A stretch of 64,000 nucleotides of DNA from a virus: IMG/VR virus record IMGVR_UViG_3300020182_000026, positions 1-64,000 of that record, one strand, 5' to 3'. Shown here piece after piece: positions 16,839-26,547 of the stretch. Both the position numbers and the translations under genes were made by a program. The first letter of the stretch is position 1; each line of letters starts with the position of its first letter. The notes beneath the pieces were generated by a model. The model did no database searches. It was not told the origin of the DNA and saw only the letters and a list, made by a program, of their open reading frames with translations.

Positions 16839-17499
16839 AATTAATTTGTATTGTAACCGTATAATCGATTACGATTGTTCTATTCGCCGATAGTAACACT
16901 GGATGGAAAGTCACATGTGTTAGCATCAATGTTTTATCCTCGTCCAAATCCGACCAATCGTTTGTATCAGTAATCAAATTGCCAGATAGTAGTGCAATTT
17001 CATCAAACGTGAAAGTCTTTGATACTGTTGAATCGTTTTCTGGAACTGTTTCGTTATTCATATCAGCATATTGCTGATGATCCATTTCTACTCTAAAATT
17101 AATCTTTGATGTATTATCAGGAACAATTTCGCCCTCTCCCATGTCTTGACCTGGGAAGTAGACTGTGTTCTCTGTTCTTTGTTGATACTTTTTAGCGTAT
17201 AATGTTGAATTACTTGAAGTGATAGGTAGTTGGTCGTAAATACCAAATACTCTAGGAGAGCGATATGAAAGTGTTGTAGTTGAACTACTACCACCGTTAC
17301 CGAATGCCATCCAATTTACAAAAGGTGCAGTGCCGCCAGTATTCACATCAACTGCGGATCCCGCTAATGCACTTGCAAGTACATATGCCATATTACCTGG
17401 GTGAATGGCATTTCTCTTTTGTACAAGAATGTCACCACTATCTTTATCAAAGATTTTAAGTGTGCCGATAACTTGTGATTTAATATCTTCGTTAAACAT
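16837..17499 (-). CDS. Baseplate/tail structural protein (gp8-position)
   Basis: A 220-residue protein. A TTG at 17517 would extend it, but the AAGAGAGA ribosome-binding site sits between that codon and the ATG at 17499, which is therefore the start. It has a conserved-looking VQKRNAIHPGNMAYVLA block near the N-terminus and a strand-rich C-terminal half ending in DYTVTIQIN. It follows the giant wedge-like gene, the position where T4 has gp8, but sequence similarity to gp8 cannot be judged by eye. A late promoter (17528-17535) drives it. Confidence 0.6.
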   Translation of the reverse strand: MFNEDIKSQVIGTLKIFDKDSGDILVQKRNAIHPGNMAYVLASALAGSAVDVNTGGTAPFVNWMAFGNGGSSSTTTLSYRSPRVFGIYDQLPITSSNSTLYAKKYQQRTENTVYFPGQDMGEGEIVPDNTSKINFRVEMDHQQYADMNNETVPENDSTVSKTFTFDEIALLSGNLITDTNDWSDLDEDKTLMLTHVTFHPVLLSANRTIVIDYTVTIQIN

Positions 17500-17527
17500 T
17501 CGTATCTCTCTTTTCAAATTCTAAGTA

Positions 17528-17535
17528 TATTTATC
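17528..17535 (-). promoter_or_regulatory. Late promoter GATAAATA
   Basis: The minus strand reads GATAAATATACTT in the 58-base gap between the giant gene and the gp8-position gene, 29 bases before the ATG at 17499. Confidence 0.6.
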
Positions 17536-17557
17536 ATTTTAACTGATATGTCTTTTC

Positions 17558-20500
17558 TTATGTGTCCTCATGAGAATAAATCTGATCAGGTGCGCCCAAT
17601 ACATAAATTGTATTGCCATTATCTACACTTGTAGCAACGCCATTGTACACCCCACGCTCTGAAATTCTCAGATTATTTGTAGATTTGCTATCATACACCA
17701 TAAACTCTACGTTTCCATTTGCATCCTCGACGGCAACTAAACGTATAGTTTTAGATTTTGCCGCTTTGAATTTAGATGCTTGGTTAACAACTAGAGTTTC
17801 GCCATCGAATGATGAAATTGTACCACTGTCTGTTACAGGAATATGATATCCTCTTCCAAATTTATCATACACGTAAAACTCTTTTCTGTCAAGTGTCGTC
17901 CTTGTCTCATCTGTAAATGTATCTACTGTTACGATTGAAGCGTCTCTCGCTGATGCACTAAATTCACCAGTATCAAATCCATCTGCACTGTATGTATATC
18001 CAATATCATTGCGTAGGAACTTACCACCCAGATACTCGCCGTCTACCAGTGGTTCAAATAAACTTGTATCTGTTACTTCTTCATCGCCGCCATCGATCCC
18101 ATTAAGTTCAAATCTACTATGTTCACCAAAGTATTTTGTAATATGCATGTGATGCAATGCATCAACTGTCAGGTCTGCTGTTTCATCTGTAGGATAGATA
18201 CGTTCTGTTGTTCTAATCTTTGTGTGATATGGTTTTGTTTCCATAACATAATCGATTGTATCCTGATATGTATCACGCTGATAGATAGCATATTGACGTA
18301 ATGGTTTATTAAACATTGTCAAGTCGATATAACTAGTCTTGAATATCCATTCCGGATGTGTTCTTTCTGTGTACATATATTCAATCATATCAAAGAATAT
18401 TGTTTTAATTTCAGAAACTTCTGCATACTTATAAATCATATTCATTAGTTCATGCAATTGTACACTAAGCTGATTAGCAGTTAGACGCACAGTTTCTGGA
18501 ACTGTTAACTCTGTAATACTGAAATCTAAATCAAGAACTGAATTAGTTTTGTGTACTAATCTAATCTCGCCGTTGACTGGGAAATAGTACTCATCGCCAT
18601 CTGGTAGTTCAACTTTGAATGATGATACTCCGCTGTTATGTAACGCAATCATGTCGATGTTACGAGTACGTGATAGATATTCAAATGTATCTATAGTTTC
18701 GTATTCTTCTGCATGATACCAATTAGTTGTTGCAAATACGCCGTGATTTAATGCAATGTAGTCGTTGTACATTGGGAAGTCAGTTGCAATCATTCTCTTG
18801 GACAGTGTAGAAAGAACAGTACTTGCAAAGTTATCTCTAGCGTCTGTGATATTTGCAAACCAACTATCGTATTCAGAAACATGATACACACGTACCACGT
18901 CATCTTCTAGTATATCTACTGCTGAAAGTATTGTCACTTCATCAACGTTAATAACGAAATCATTATTTGATACGATTACATTATTGACGGTGACTACGAT
19001 ATCATTATGTGTCAGTGAATTGTCACCAATCCAATCATATGAGAATGCCACACCAGTAGAAGTTATATCTGTCGCAGATACTTCAAACTGTTCATAGTGA
19101 GAAATTTCACTATTCGCAATAGAATTCTTAAAGTCTTGTAAGAATATATCTTCTAATGGTGCGCTTGATTTACGAGAAACTAGTTCCCAATCAGTGTGAT
19201 GTGTTTCTCTATTATCATCTACATTATACTCAATTGAATATGTAATCGTATCTGATGTTAATATATTCGCATTATTAGAAACGATAACAGTGTCACCATC
19301 TACTGGGAAGAATTTGTTTACAGTTGTTGGCGAAGCAATCATCATTGAAATTTCTTCAACTGAGAACTCTTTTGCATATCTTGCTTCATCGCCAGTTGCA
19401 ATCCAGTAGTAATACTTCGTTACAGTTTTATTTTTGATGCTATCAAAATATGTTTCTGTATTGAATTGTGAAACTCCGTCTGGGAGTTTTTCACTTGTTA
19501 CCCACTGCTTCACTACTACTTCTGATCCTGGCACAATCTTGCCCCAGAAACGTTTTGCATAATCAATATCGATGTTGCCATTTGCATCACCATAATCGTC
19601 ATATCTATAATAACGTGTTAGATTAGTATCCCACCAGATTTTACCCAACGATTGTGATAACCATAAATCACTATTCAGTGTAACATCATATTTTGCAGGG
19701 TCATTCCAGTCTACATAGTCAATATCTTTAGCAATTGACCCTGCAATCTTAAAGTTGATTGGATCAAACAATTGATAATCATAGAACTCGTCACCAGATT
19801 TTGCAACTATGCGATTTACGTAGTCTGTATTTACTGGCTTAGCACGTCTATTTAAAATATGAAGTGTACCATATTCATTACGGTTTAGAACTGCCCAACC
19901 AGAATTTAAATATTCGTCTGCCCAAATTAAACTTGTATAGTTTAGTCCAAGTTCTGCATAGAACTCATCGAAATCATCACCATTGTATCTAGGAGTAAAG
20001 CGAACAGACTTCCAGCGCATAACTTTGAAGTCTGCGTTACTGGTAACACTTGTATATTCATTTGATAATCCAATCTTATCAAGCATCGCTTGCGTTGTAC
20101 CAGAGAATGTCATTGTGTTATTTTCACTTGTGAAAATCATTCTACCGTCACTTGAAATATTAACTGTAACATTATCAGACGCATCGTTGATTTGTTCTTG
20201 GAACTCTGCTGCGCTAGAACTTAATGTATTTGTATTGCTATAAGTTCCTACTGCTATTCCTAAATCATTCCACGCATTACCAGTGATATCACTTAGAACG
20301 ATACTACTCTCATCACTTGCGATTAGAACACGTCTGTCAAATTCTTGTGCTGATGTTCCCAACAAGTCACTTAGTGCTGAATTCAAGTCTGTAATAATAC
20401 TATCAATAGAATTAACTTCTACTGATGTTTGTGAAAATCCAATACGCAACATCGATCCTGGCGTAGACACATTTTCTTCAATAATTATGTTAGCTGAATT

Positions 20501-23500
20501 TGAAGATATTTTTAATCTACCAACTGATACTGACGCACTAATGTTAGGAATGTTAAGTGAATTTATCTGCTGTGCAACACTAGACGCCGTTGGGTTAGAA
20601 TTAGTCTCAAATGTATTTGATGGGAATCCCAAGTCATTAAACGCTGAACCAGATAACGTAAGTTCATCTTCGTCTGTTTCAATAATTAATATATCACCCG
20701 ATATGTATGAATCTAAGTATGTTAATGAATTTAAGTCATCGGCTAAATTTGCAAGTTTACTCTCAATGATAGAACTAGAACCAAAGCCAATGTCAAGTAA
20801 TGCATTACCTGTCATCGTAAGCTGTGCTGTAGAACTAATAAGCATAACAAAATTAGAAACGTCAATTGAAGCAGTTACTGGTGCGCCGGTTGAATTTATT
20901 TCATCAATGATATCCTGGGTACTTAAAAACTGTGCTACTGGTTGTGCTACAAGTTCAACTGTTATATCCACAAGACCATCTTGGTCTACATCAGGAGTTA
21001 ACGGATCACCGTCATCATCTACTTGTCCATCTGCGATGGGAGTATTGAATGTAATTACATCGTTTGCGTATGTGTATGCACTAGTGGTTAATACGTATGG
21101 CGTATCTACTCCGTTGTCTACTGTAATATCACCCGGTAAAAAGTTAGTCATATCAGTTGTAAGGGTTATACTACTAACATCGGTTGCGACCCCTGTTTGT
21201 ATTTCCTCACTATCCGAACCAGTTACTGGTCCAGGTACAGTAAAAGTAACTGTTACACCATTAATTCTAATAGATTTCGTTTCCGTAATTGTAGGATATT
21301 CAATAGAACCAACAACTTCGATATCTCTAATCGTAACATTATCATTATTTCCATTAGAATCTATAACTAAAGTCTCACCAGTGGTTAAATCTGTTGTTAC
21401 CGTTGCAGTACTTTCTGCACGTATACTTTGAGTAGCACTGTAGTCGATGGTAATTGTTTCGCCATTAATATCAATCTTATCACCTGCTAAACTCGTTACA
21501 GTCTGTGTTGCTGTTGCATTAGTTCCGCTAAATGTCACAAGTGTATTTGTATTTGCAATTAGACCATCATCTCCGTACACAACGATACGAACTTGTTCGC
21601 CTTCACTTACAATTGGGTCTGCTGTAGCAGTACTACCACCAATAGATATACCTGTACTTGTTCCACCTGTTCCTGGCACATATGTAAATATTTCGCCGTC
21701 GATAACAAGAGTATCACCAGAAAGAATAGTAGGGTTAGAAACATAACTGATCGCTTCAACTCCGATTGTCCCGGATGTTGGAATATAAACTGAGTTATCT
21801 GTTGTTGTGTCAATCTCAACAACAAGCGGTTCATATGTCTGGTCGAACACTAAGTATTCGTAAACATTAACACCGTTTGATATACGTGTTCCATCACTCA
21901 CAAGATAATAGTTACCTTGGATTTCTGGGTCTACGTTGCCATTAATGATTTTAAGATAAACTGTTTCACTTGTACTAACTTCATTTGTTAGCGCAACTTT
22001 CAATTGACCATCAGATGTTTCGCTAATAAAGTTAATTTCAGCAACTTCACTAAGTCTCTTAACATCCCAATCACGTTCTTCATCAAATCTTACCCATGCA
22101 AGGTCACCTTCATAGTATGGAAGTGTAGAAGTTTCCAGTGTATCTGAATCTTGCACAACATAATTTACGTCTGATGGGTCAACATAACCAGCAGTTTTGA
22201 TTGCTACTCGTTTACCAAACTCAACTGTTGGCATTTTATTATCCATATTAAAGTGGACAACATGTGGGTCGCTTACGATATCAATTGTATTGACAGTAGA
22301 AGAAACTGATAGATTATTATCAAGTTTACCATAGTCAGCAATCTTAATAGCCCATATATCACGGTGCTTCAAGTCTTCAAAGTTGGAATTGAAGTTAATA
22401 ATTCTATTGATACTTGAAACTGTAGATTTACCAGCTAAGAACCCTTTGTAGAATTCTAACTGAGACTCACGCTCTACACCATGATTAGTAAGATATGTTC
22501 TTGGCGAATATCCAATTTGATTTGATTTTAGGTTGTTGATGTTCTTTAGACTTTGGTCTACGATTGTATCTCTGTAGTAACGTGTCTCACCTACCATTGT
22601 TTCTAAGTTAGGAACAAGTTCATTCTCATACACAATGTAACCATCTGCTGCAAGTGTGCCGTCCCAATCTGTTGTTCTGTTACAATCTACAATCATACGT
22701 AGGTTTCTGTTATGTGAGAATGGATCGTAAATTACATCACCGTAACTGTCTACTCTATCAACAACAAATGCTTGTTCAATATCTGCTACATCAAGTTTAA
22801 TACCGTAAACTGGTGTCGTACTTTCCCAAGTAATCTTTGAACCATCTGAATTAAATTTAATGTCTGTGTCTGGAAGTTGTCTACCATTTTCATCTACTAC
22901 ACGATAGTAGTTCTTATTTGTTTCTCTACCTACAGTTGCAACACCGTAAGGAGCTTCAAATGAACCGCTTAATAATATCGGAGTTAGCGTAATGAAATCG
23001 CCTGGTTGATGTACTTCTGCACTCCAGTCTAAGAATTTTTCTAACAGTCTTTCAAAGTCAACAACACGATTGTCTTCATCTACATCCGTAAAGTCCCAAC
23101 CGATTGCTTTAAGATACGCTTGATATCCTACCATTAAATGTGCTACTTCATCACGTGTACTAAGAATGTCACCGTAGTTATAAGTTTTAATTTGGTCAAG
23201 TAAAGTTTCACGATAGCCATTAGCTTCTACTTTGTTTACTCTAGGCCATTCTGGAAGTAGCTTCCAGTTTTTAATATCATTGTCGAATAGTGAACTAGCT
23301 GTGTGATTTAATAATGAAACATACGGCTTATTATTGTAAACTGTATAACTATCTTGTCTGTAGTACTCGCCACTCGTCCAAACATTAATATTAGCTTGAT
23401 CTCCATCTGTTGACCATACTTTTCTCTTGCTGGTCTTATCCCAATCTAAAGTAAAGAACATCGGATTGTAATCATCATAACCGTGAATACGATAGCCAAA

Positions 23501-26500
23501 TTCACGTGTCTTAGGCTGTGATATCAACGTCCACATCGCATAATCAAACTTTATTGAGTTTGCAGTTTCTTTTGCACTCTCACCAGTTGTTTTACGTTTA
23601 TAATATTTGTGGTCGTATGGGTTTAGGACAACGTCTCCTGCATTGTATGTTGCAGTAGAATTCATATCGTATGTTGGGTATGCTACATCTGTAGAAACTT
23701 TTTCGATAACAATTGCAGAAAAACTTTCTGAACGATTAGGCTCACCAGCATGTACAAATAAGTCGTAATTGTCACTAGGAATGTCGGTATAGTGACTATT
23801 AGACAGTCCCGAATTTTCTGATAGTAGTTTGAAGTTATTAACAAACCCACCTAGCTTTGAACCTAATTTAAATTCATATTGCTCACGCTGTGCTGTGATA
23901 GAAGACGTACTGAATCCTTCACGTGCATGATAGTATGAAATGATATTATCTACTTGTGTCGCATAGTTATCTAGCACTTCAAACGGCTTAGTCAAAATCA
24001 TTAGTAAGAATTCTGCAAATGCATATTCACTACTGCGTCTCCATGCCATCTCAACAGGTGATCCGTCTCCGAATTCCCAATCTTGATCCATAGTTGAAAT
24101 TTCTGCGGCTGTGATTGCTCCGCTGAAAAACAAATCATTCATAGTAGCAATCTGACCGTAACTATCTACTGGTACTGGCCAGTCTTTCTGACGAGCCGAT
24201 TTTAGATTTTCCCAAAATGAAATCTGAGTGTAGTCGCTACCATACAATGCATCAAAGTTATCTGGCTTTTGTGATAGACCAACTGCTACCCACGGCTCAA
24301 CTACTGGGTTATCGGTACCATATACATATTGCATGATGCCGCGCCAATGCCCAGGTGATTGTTCGTTAATAGAACGATAGTTCCATGTCTTCCAGTTGTC
24401 TGGATCGAATGTATCATTGTATAGATTATCGATATTGTTTCTAATCATCCACTTCTTAAAGAATGGATACTGTATATATTTTTTCTCTGCGATTGAATAT
24501 TCGACTGTTGCATCACGGTATATACCGTAATCAAAATGATTGATAGTGTTATCTGATACAGATGGGGCAAGTCTATTGTATATGAGAGTTTCGAATTCTA
24601 ATAGAATGTCATCTGTTCTATCGCCCCATGCTGGAGTAACAGAACCATCGTGTCCTACAATCATTTCAGTTGTAGGTGTGTATTCAATATCAGTTACACG
24701 TCTCGGAACATACAAAGCATTGATATCTAACTTAGTTGAACTGGGTGGGATGAATGTGTCAGCAAGTTTTTCAAAATATCGTATCTGTATGATGTCAGTT
24801 GCTTGCGCTGTGTATTCAGTAAATACTACTTCGCTACCTTGAAGTTCATAATCTGTAATATTCTTTTGTAGAACACCGTTAAGATACACAGAAAGTTTTT
24901 CTGTATCAATAACGTCTGCAATCATGTTATCCGGGATCGGTTGAAAACGAGAACCAACAGCAATATCAATTTCGCCTAATGTATAGTGACTTAGATTGTT
25001 ACCGAAATTAACCATACCAGTTCCGTCAAATACACTAATACTTGAACGTTTTGCTAGAGATATTTCTGCAATTGCTTGTTCTAAAATTTCGGTTGTCGTT
25101 TTCGTATCACTGCTAGTATCTTCTAGTATATCTCTTACAACGGTTACTAATTTATTTTTATAATTGCTATAAGCTGATGCTAAGAATTCAACAGACTTAA
25201 CTGGATCATAGTCATCACGTGTTACTGCAAAATATGCTTTCTTAATATCGATAGAATTACGAACTAACACACTGCCCAAATTATTGAAGCGTGTCTTATC
25301 TGTGTTATCACCAATCTGTCTATAATTGTTTACACCATTCGCTTCGCCAGTTAGTCCATCTGTCGTTTCAATCAATCTAATCATATGTTCATAGACTGTT
25401 GAGTACGTCATTTCTTTAAGATTGTGATATTCGTTATCTGTATTGTATTCGATTGCTGGATCAATACGCTGCCATACAAAATCGCCATCTACTACAACAT
25501 TATCTGCGGTAGCATAGTCAATGTATACATAACCTTCTACTGTGCTATCAAATTCGACTGCACTGTTTGAATATGTATAGTTACCGATTTGTTTGATACC
25601 ATCTACATATACATCAATGTCATTTGCACTTAGTGCTGGTTGTGTAAGTTCTACACGATCCACTTCACCAGTGCCAACTTCATGGCGTAAGTTTCTGTAA
25701 TTGAAATCACATTCAGTATACAAGTCAACAAATGAACTGTCAAGCTCAAACTTTATTCCTTGTGGCAAATCTATTCTGAATACATATTCACTATGATAAT
25801 CTCCAGCTTTAACTTTAGGAGCAAATCCCAATTCAATGTCAAGTGGGAAGTTATCATTTACAACATACTCAAAAATACTGTAAGTATTATCGCCGTCGTC
25901 TGATACGAATTTAGGGACTTCCCATTCTGTTACACTAGCATTTGCAATTGTTAGTCTTGCATCAAATTCAATAATAGGACGAGTAGCTTGTTCGATATAT
26001 TGTTTGTTGTCGCTCGTAATGAACTCACGAATGTCATCATAGTGGTACCATGCGTTGTTTTCGCCCCACCAGTTACCAGTAGAGTTTTCAACAGTAACGT
26101 AATGTTTATTATCGCTACCTTGTAATCCGTTTACAAAGAACCCGGGACGTACCCAATAATATAAACTCCAGTTCGCAAACTTGTCCGCATCAATCGGTAG
26201 ACTAACTGTAAAAGATGTTGACTTAAACAATCTTCTGTGGTCATTTGTCAACATACCTTTATTGAACATTGCATTTAGCAAATCATCATAGTATATGTTA
26301 TCGTTTATTTGAGTATTTGAAAATACAGGTTCTAGTCCGTAATTGTCACGCTGAAACAAATGTTCAGGGAAAGACATATAAACATCTTTGTCACTGTAAA
26401 TACCTTTCTCTTTTCTACCAAGGAATGCTTTTTCTTTTTGCATTGATCCTTTAGAGAACGCACGTTCTAGTGTAGCATCAAAGATACTTTCTAGTTCACT

Positions 26501-26545
26501 ATTGCGTAAGTGTGCTGGGAGAAAGTTATATATTTTATTCGCCAT
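17558..26545 (-). CDS. Giant baseplate wedge-like structural protein (gp7-position)
   Basis: A 2,995-residue protein, translated three bases after the gp6 gene. The N-terminus (KIYNFLPAHLRNSELESIFDATLERAF) and many Trp/Tyr-rich segments such as NWSLYYWVRPG look like those of very large virion proteins that follow gp6 in marine T4-like phages; T4 itself has gp7 (about 1,030 residues) here. Residues about 1,875-2,170 hold a run of roughly 65-residue repeats, and the region before them is Val/Thr/Gly-rich and low in complexity. No enzymatic motif is seen. The likely role is a baseplate wedge scaffold with an added receptor-facing or adhesive module. Confidence 0.65.
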   Translation of the reverse strand: MANKIYNFLPAHLRNSELESIFDATLERAFSKGSMQKEKAFLGRKEKGIYSDKDVYMSFPEHLFQRDNYGLEPVFSNTQINDNIYYDDLLNAMFNKGMLTNDHRRLFKSTSFTVSLPIDADKFANWSLYYWVRPGFFVNGLQGSDNKHYVTVENSTGNWWGENNAWYHYDDIREFITSDNKQYIEQATRPIIEFDARLTIANASVTEWEVPKFVSDDGDNTYSIFEYVVNDNFPLDIELGFAPKVKAGDYHSEYVFRIDLPQGIKFELDSSFVDLYTECDFNYRNLRHEVGTGEVDRVELTQPALSANDIDVYVDGIKQIGNYTYSNSAVEFDSTVEGYVYIDYATADNVVVDGDFVWQRIDPAIEYNTDNEYHNLKEMTYSTVYEHMIRLIETTDGLTGEANGVNNYRQIGDNTDKTRFNNLGSVLVRNSIDIKKAYFAVTRDDYDPVKSVEFLASAYSNYKNKLVTVVRDILEDTSSDTKTTTEILEQAIAEISLAKRSSISVFDGTGMVNFGNNLSHYTLGEIDIAVGSRFQPIPDNMIADVIDTEKLSVYLNGVLQKNITDYELQGSEVVFTEYTAQATDIIQIRYFEKLADTFIPPSSTKLDINALYVPRRVTDIEYTPTTEMIVGHDGSVTPAWGDRTDDILLEFETLIYNRLAPSVSDNTINHFDYGIYRDATVEYSIAEKKYIQYPFFKKWMIRNNIDNLYNDTFDPDNWKTWNYRSINEQSPGHWRGIMQYVYGTDNPVVEPWVAVGLSQKPDNFDALYGSDYTQISFWENLKSARQKDWPVPVDSYGQIATMNDLFFSGAITAAEISTMDQDWEFGDGSPVEMAWRRSSEYAFAEFLLMILTKPFEVLDNYATQVDNIISYYHAREGFSTSSITAQREQYEFKLGSKLGGFVNNFKLLSENSGLSNSHYTDIPSDNYDLFVHAGEPNRSESFSAIVIEKVSTDVAYPTYDMNSTATYNAGDVVLNPYDHKYYKRKTTGESAKETANSIKFDYAMWTLISQPKTREFGYRIHGYDDYNPMFFTLDWDKTSKRKVWSTDGDQANINVWTSGEYYRQDSYTVYNNKPYVSLLNHTASSLFDNDIKNWKLLPEWPRVNKVEANGYRETLLDQIKTYNYGDILSTRDEVAHLMVGYQAYLKAIGWDFTDVDEDNRVVDFERLLEKFLDWSAEVHQPGDFITLTPILLSGSFEAPYGVATVGRETNKNYYRVVDENGRQLPDTDIKFNSDGSKITWESTTPVYGIKLDVADIEQAFVVDRVDSYGDVIYDPFSHNRNLRMIVDCNRTTDWDGTLAADGYIVYENELVPNLETMVGETRYYRDTIVDQSLKNINNLKSNQIGYSPRTYLTNHGVERESQLEFYKGFLAGKSTVSSINRIINFNSNFEDLKHRDIWAIKIADYGKLDNNLSVSSTVNTIDIVSDPHVVHFNMDNKMPTVEFGKRVAIKTAGYVDPSDVNYVVQDSDTLETSTLPYYEGDLAWVRFDEERDWDVKRLSEVAEINFISETSDGQLKVALTNEVSTSETVYLKIINGNVDPEIQGNYYLVSDGTRISNGVNVYEYLVFDQTYEPLVVEIDTTTDNSVYIPTSGTIGVEAISYVSNPTILSGDTLVIDGEIFTYVPGTGGTSTGISIGGSTATADPIVSEGEQVRIVVYGDDGLIANTNTLVTFSGTNATATQTVTSLAGDKIDINGETITIDYSATQSIRAESTATVTTDLTTGETLVIDSNGNNDNVTIRDIEVVGSIEYPTITETKSIRINGVTVTFTVPGPVTGSDSEEIQTGVATDVSSITLTTDMTNFLPGDITVDNGVDTPYVLTTSAYTYANDVITFNTPIADGQVDDDGDPLTPDVDQDGLVDITVELVAQPVAQFLSTQDIIDEINSTGAPVTASIDVSNFVMLISSTAQLTMTGNALLDIGFGSSSIIESKLANLADDLNSLTYLDSYISGDILIIETDEDELTLSGSAFNDLGFPSNTFETNSNPTASSVAQQINSLNIPNISASVSVGRLKISSNSANIIIEENVSTPGSMLRIGFSQTSVEVNSIDSIITDLNSALSDLLGTSAQEFDRRVLIASDESSIVLSDITGNAWNDLGIAVGTYSNTNTLSSSAAEFQEQINDASDNVTVNISSDGRMIFTSENNTMTFSGTTQAMLDKIGLSNEYTSVTSNADFKVMRWKSVRFTPRYNGDDFDEFYAELGLNYTSLIWADEYLNSGWAVLNRNEYGTLHILNRRAKPVNTDYVNRIVAKSGDEFYDYQLFDPINFKIAGSIAKDIDYVDWNDPAKYDVTLNSDLWLSQSLGKIWWDTNLTRYYRYDDYGDANGNIDIDYAKRFWGKIVPGSEVVVKQWVTSEKLPDGVSQFNTETYFDSIKNKTVTKYYYWIATGDEARYAKEFSVEEISMMIASPTTVNKFFPVDGDTVIVSNNANILTSDTITYSIEYNVDDNRETHHTDWELVSRKSSAPLEDIFLQDFKNSIANSEISHYEQFEVSATDITSTGVAFSYDWIGDNSLTHNDIVVTVNNVIVSNNDFVINVDEVTILSAVDILEDDVVRVYHVSEYDSWFANITDARDNFASTVLSTLSKRMIATDFPMYNDYIALNHGVFATTNWYHAEEYETIDTFEYLSRTRNIDMIALHNSGVSSFKVELPDGDEYYFPVNGEIRLVHKTNSVLDLDFSITELTVPETVRLTANQLSVQLHELMNMIYKYAEVSEIKTIFFDMIEYMYTERTHPEWIFKTSYIDLTMFNKPLRQYAIYQRDTYQDTIDYVMETKPYHTKIRTTERIYPTDETADLTVDALHHMHITKYFGEHSRFELNGIDGGDEEVTDTSLFEPLVDGEYLGGKFLRNDIGYTYSADGFDTGEFSASARDASIVTVDTFTDETRTTLDRKEFYVYDKFGRGYHIPVTDSGTISSFDGETLVVNQASKFKAAKSKTIRLVAVEDANGNVEFMVYDSKSTNNLRISERGVYNGVATSVDNGNTIYVLGAPDQIYSHEDT
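20040..20920 (-). repeat. Tandem ~65-residue repeats inside the giant protein
   Basis: Within the giant protein, four to five units recur with a pattern of INS/ITDLNSAL, a beta strand ending in GRxxISS or DxLIIETDE, then a 'LxxIGFS' or 'NDLGF' turn. The layout resembles the flagellin/hook 'IN' motif seen in exposed adhesive domains. Units are divergent at DNA level, so this is an old expansion. Confidence 0.5.
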
Positions 26546-26547
26546 TC

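Noticed and set aside
20283-21431. 382-codon open frame opposite the giant gene
   Set aside because: It lies antisense to the Ser/Thr/Val-rich repeat region, whose codon bias clears stops on the other strand; composition is unlike a real protein.
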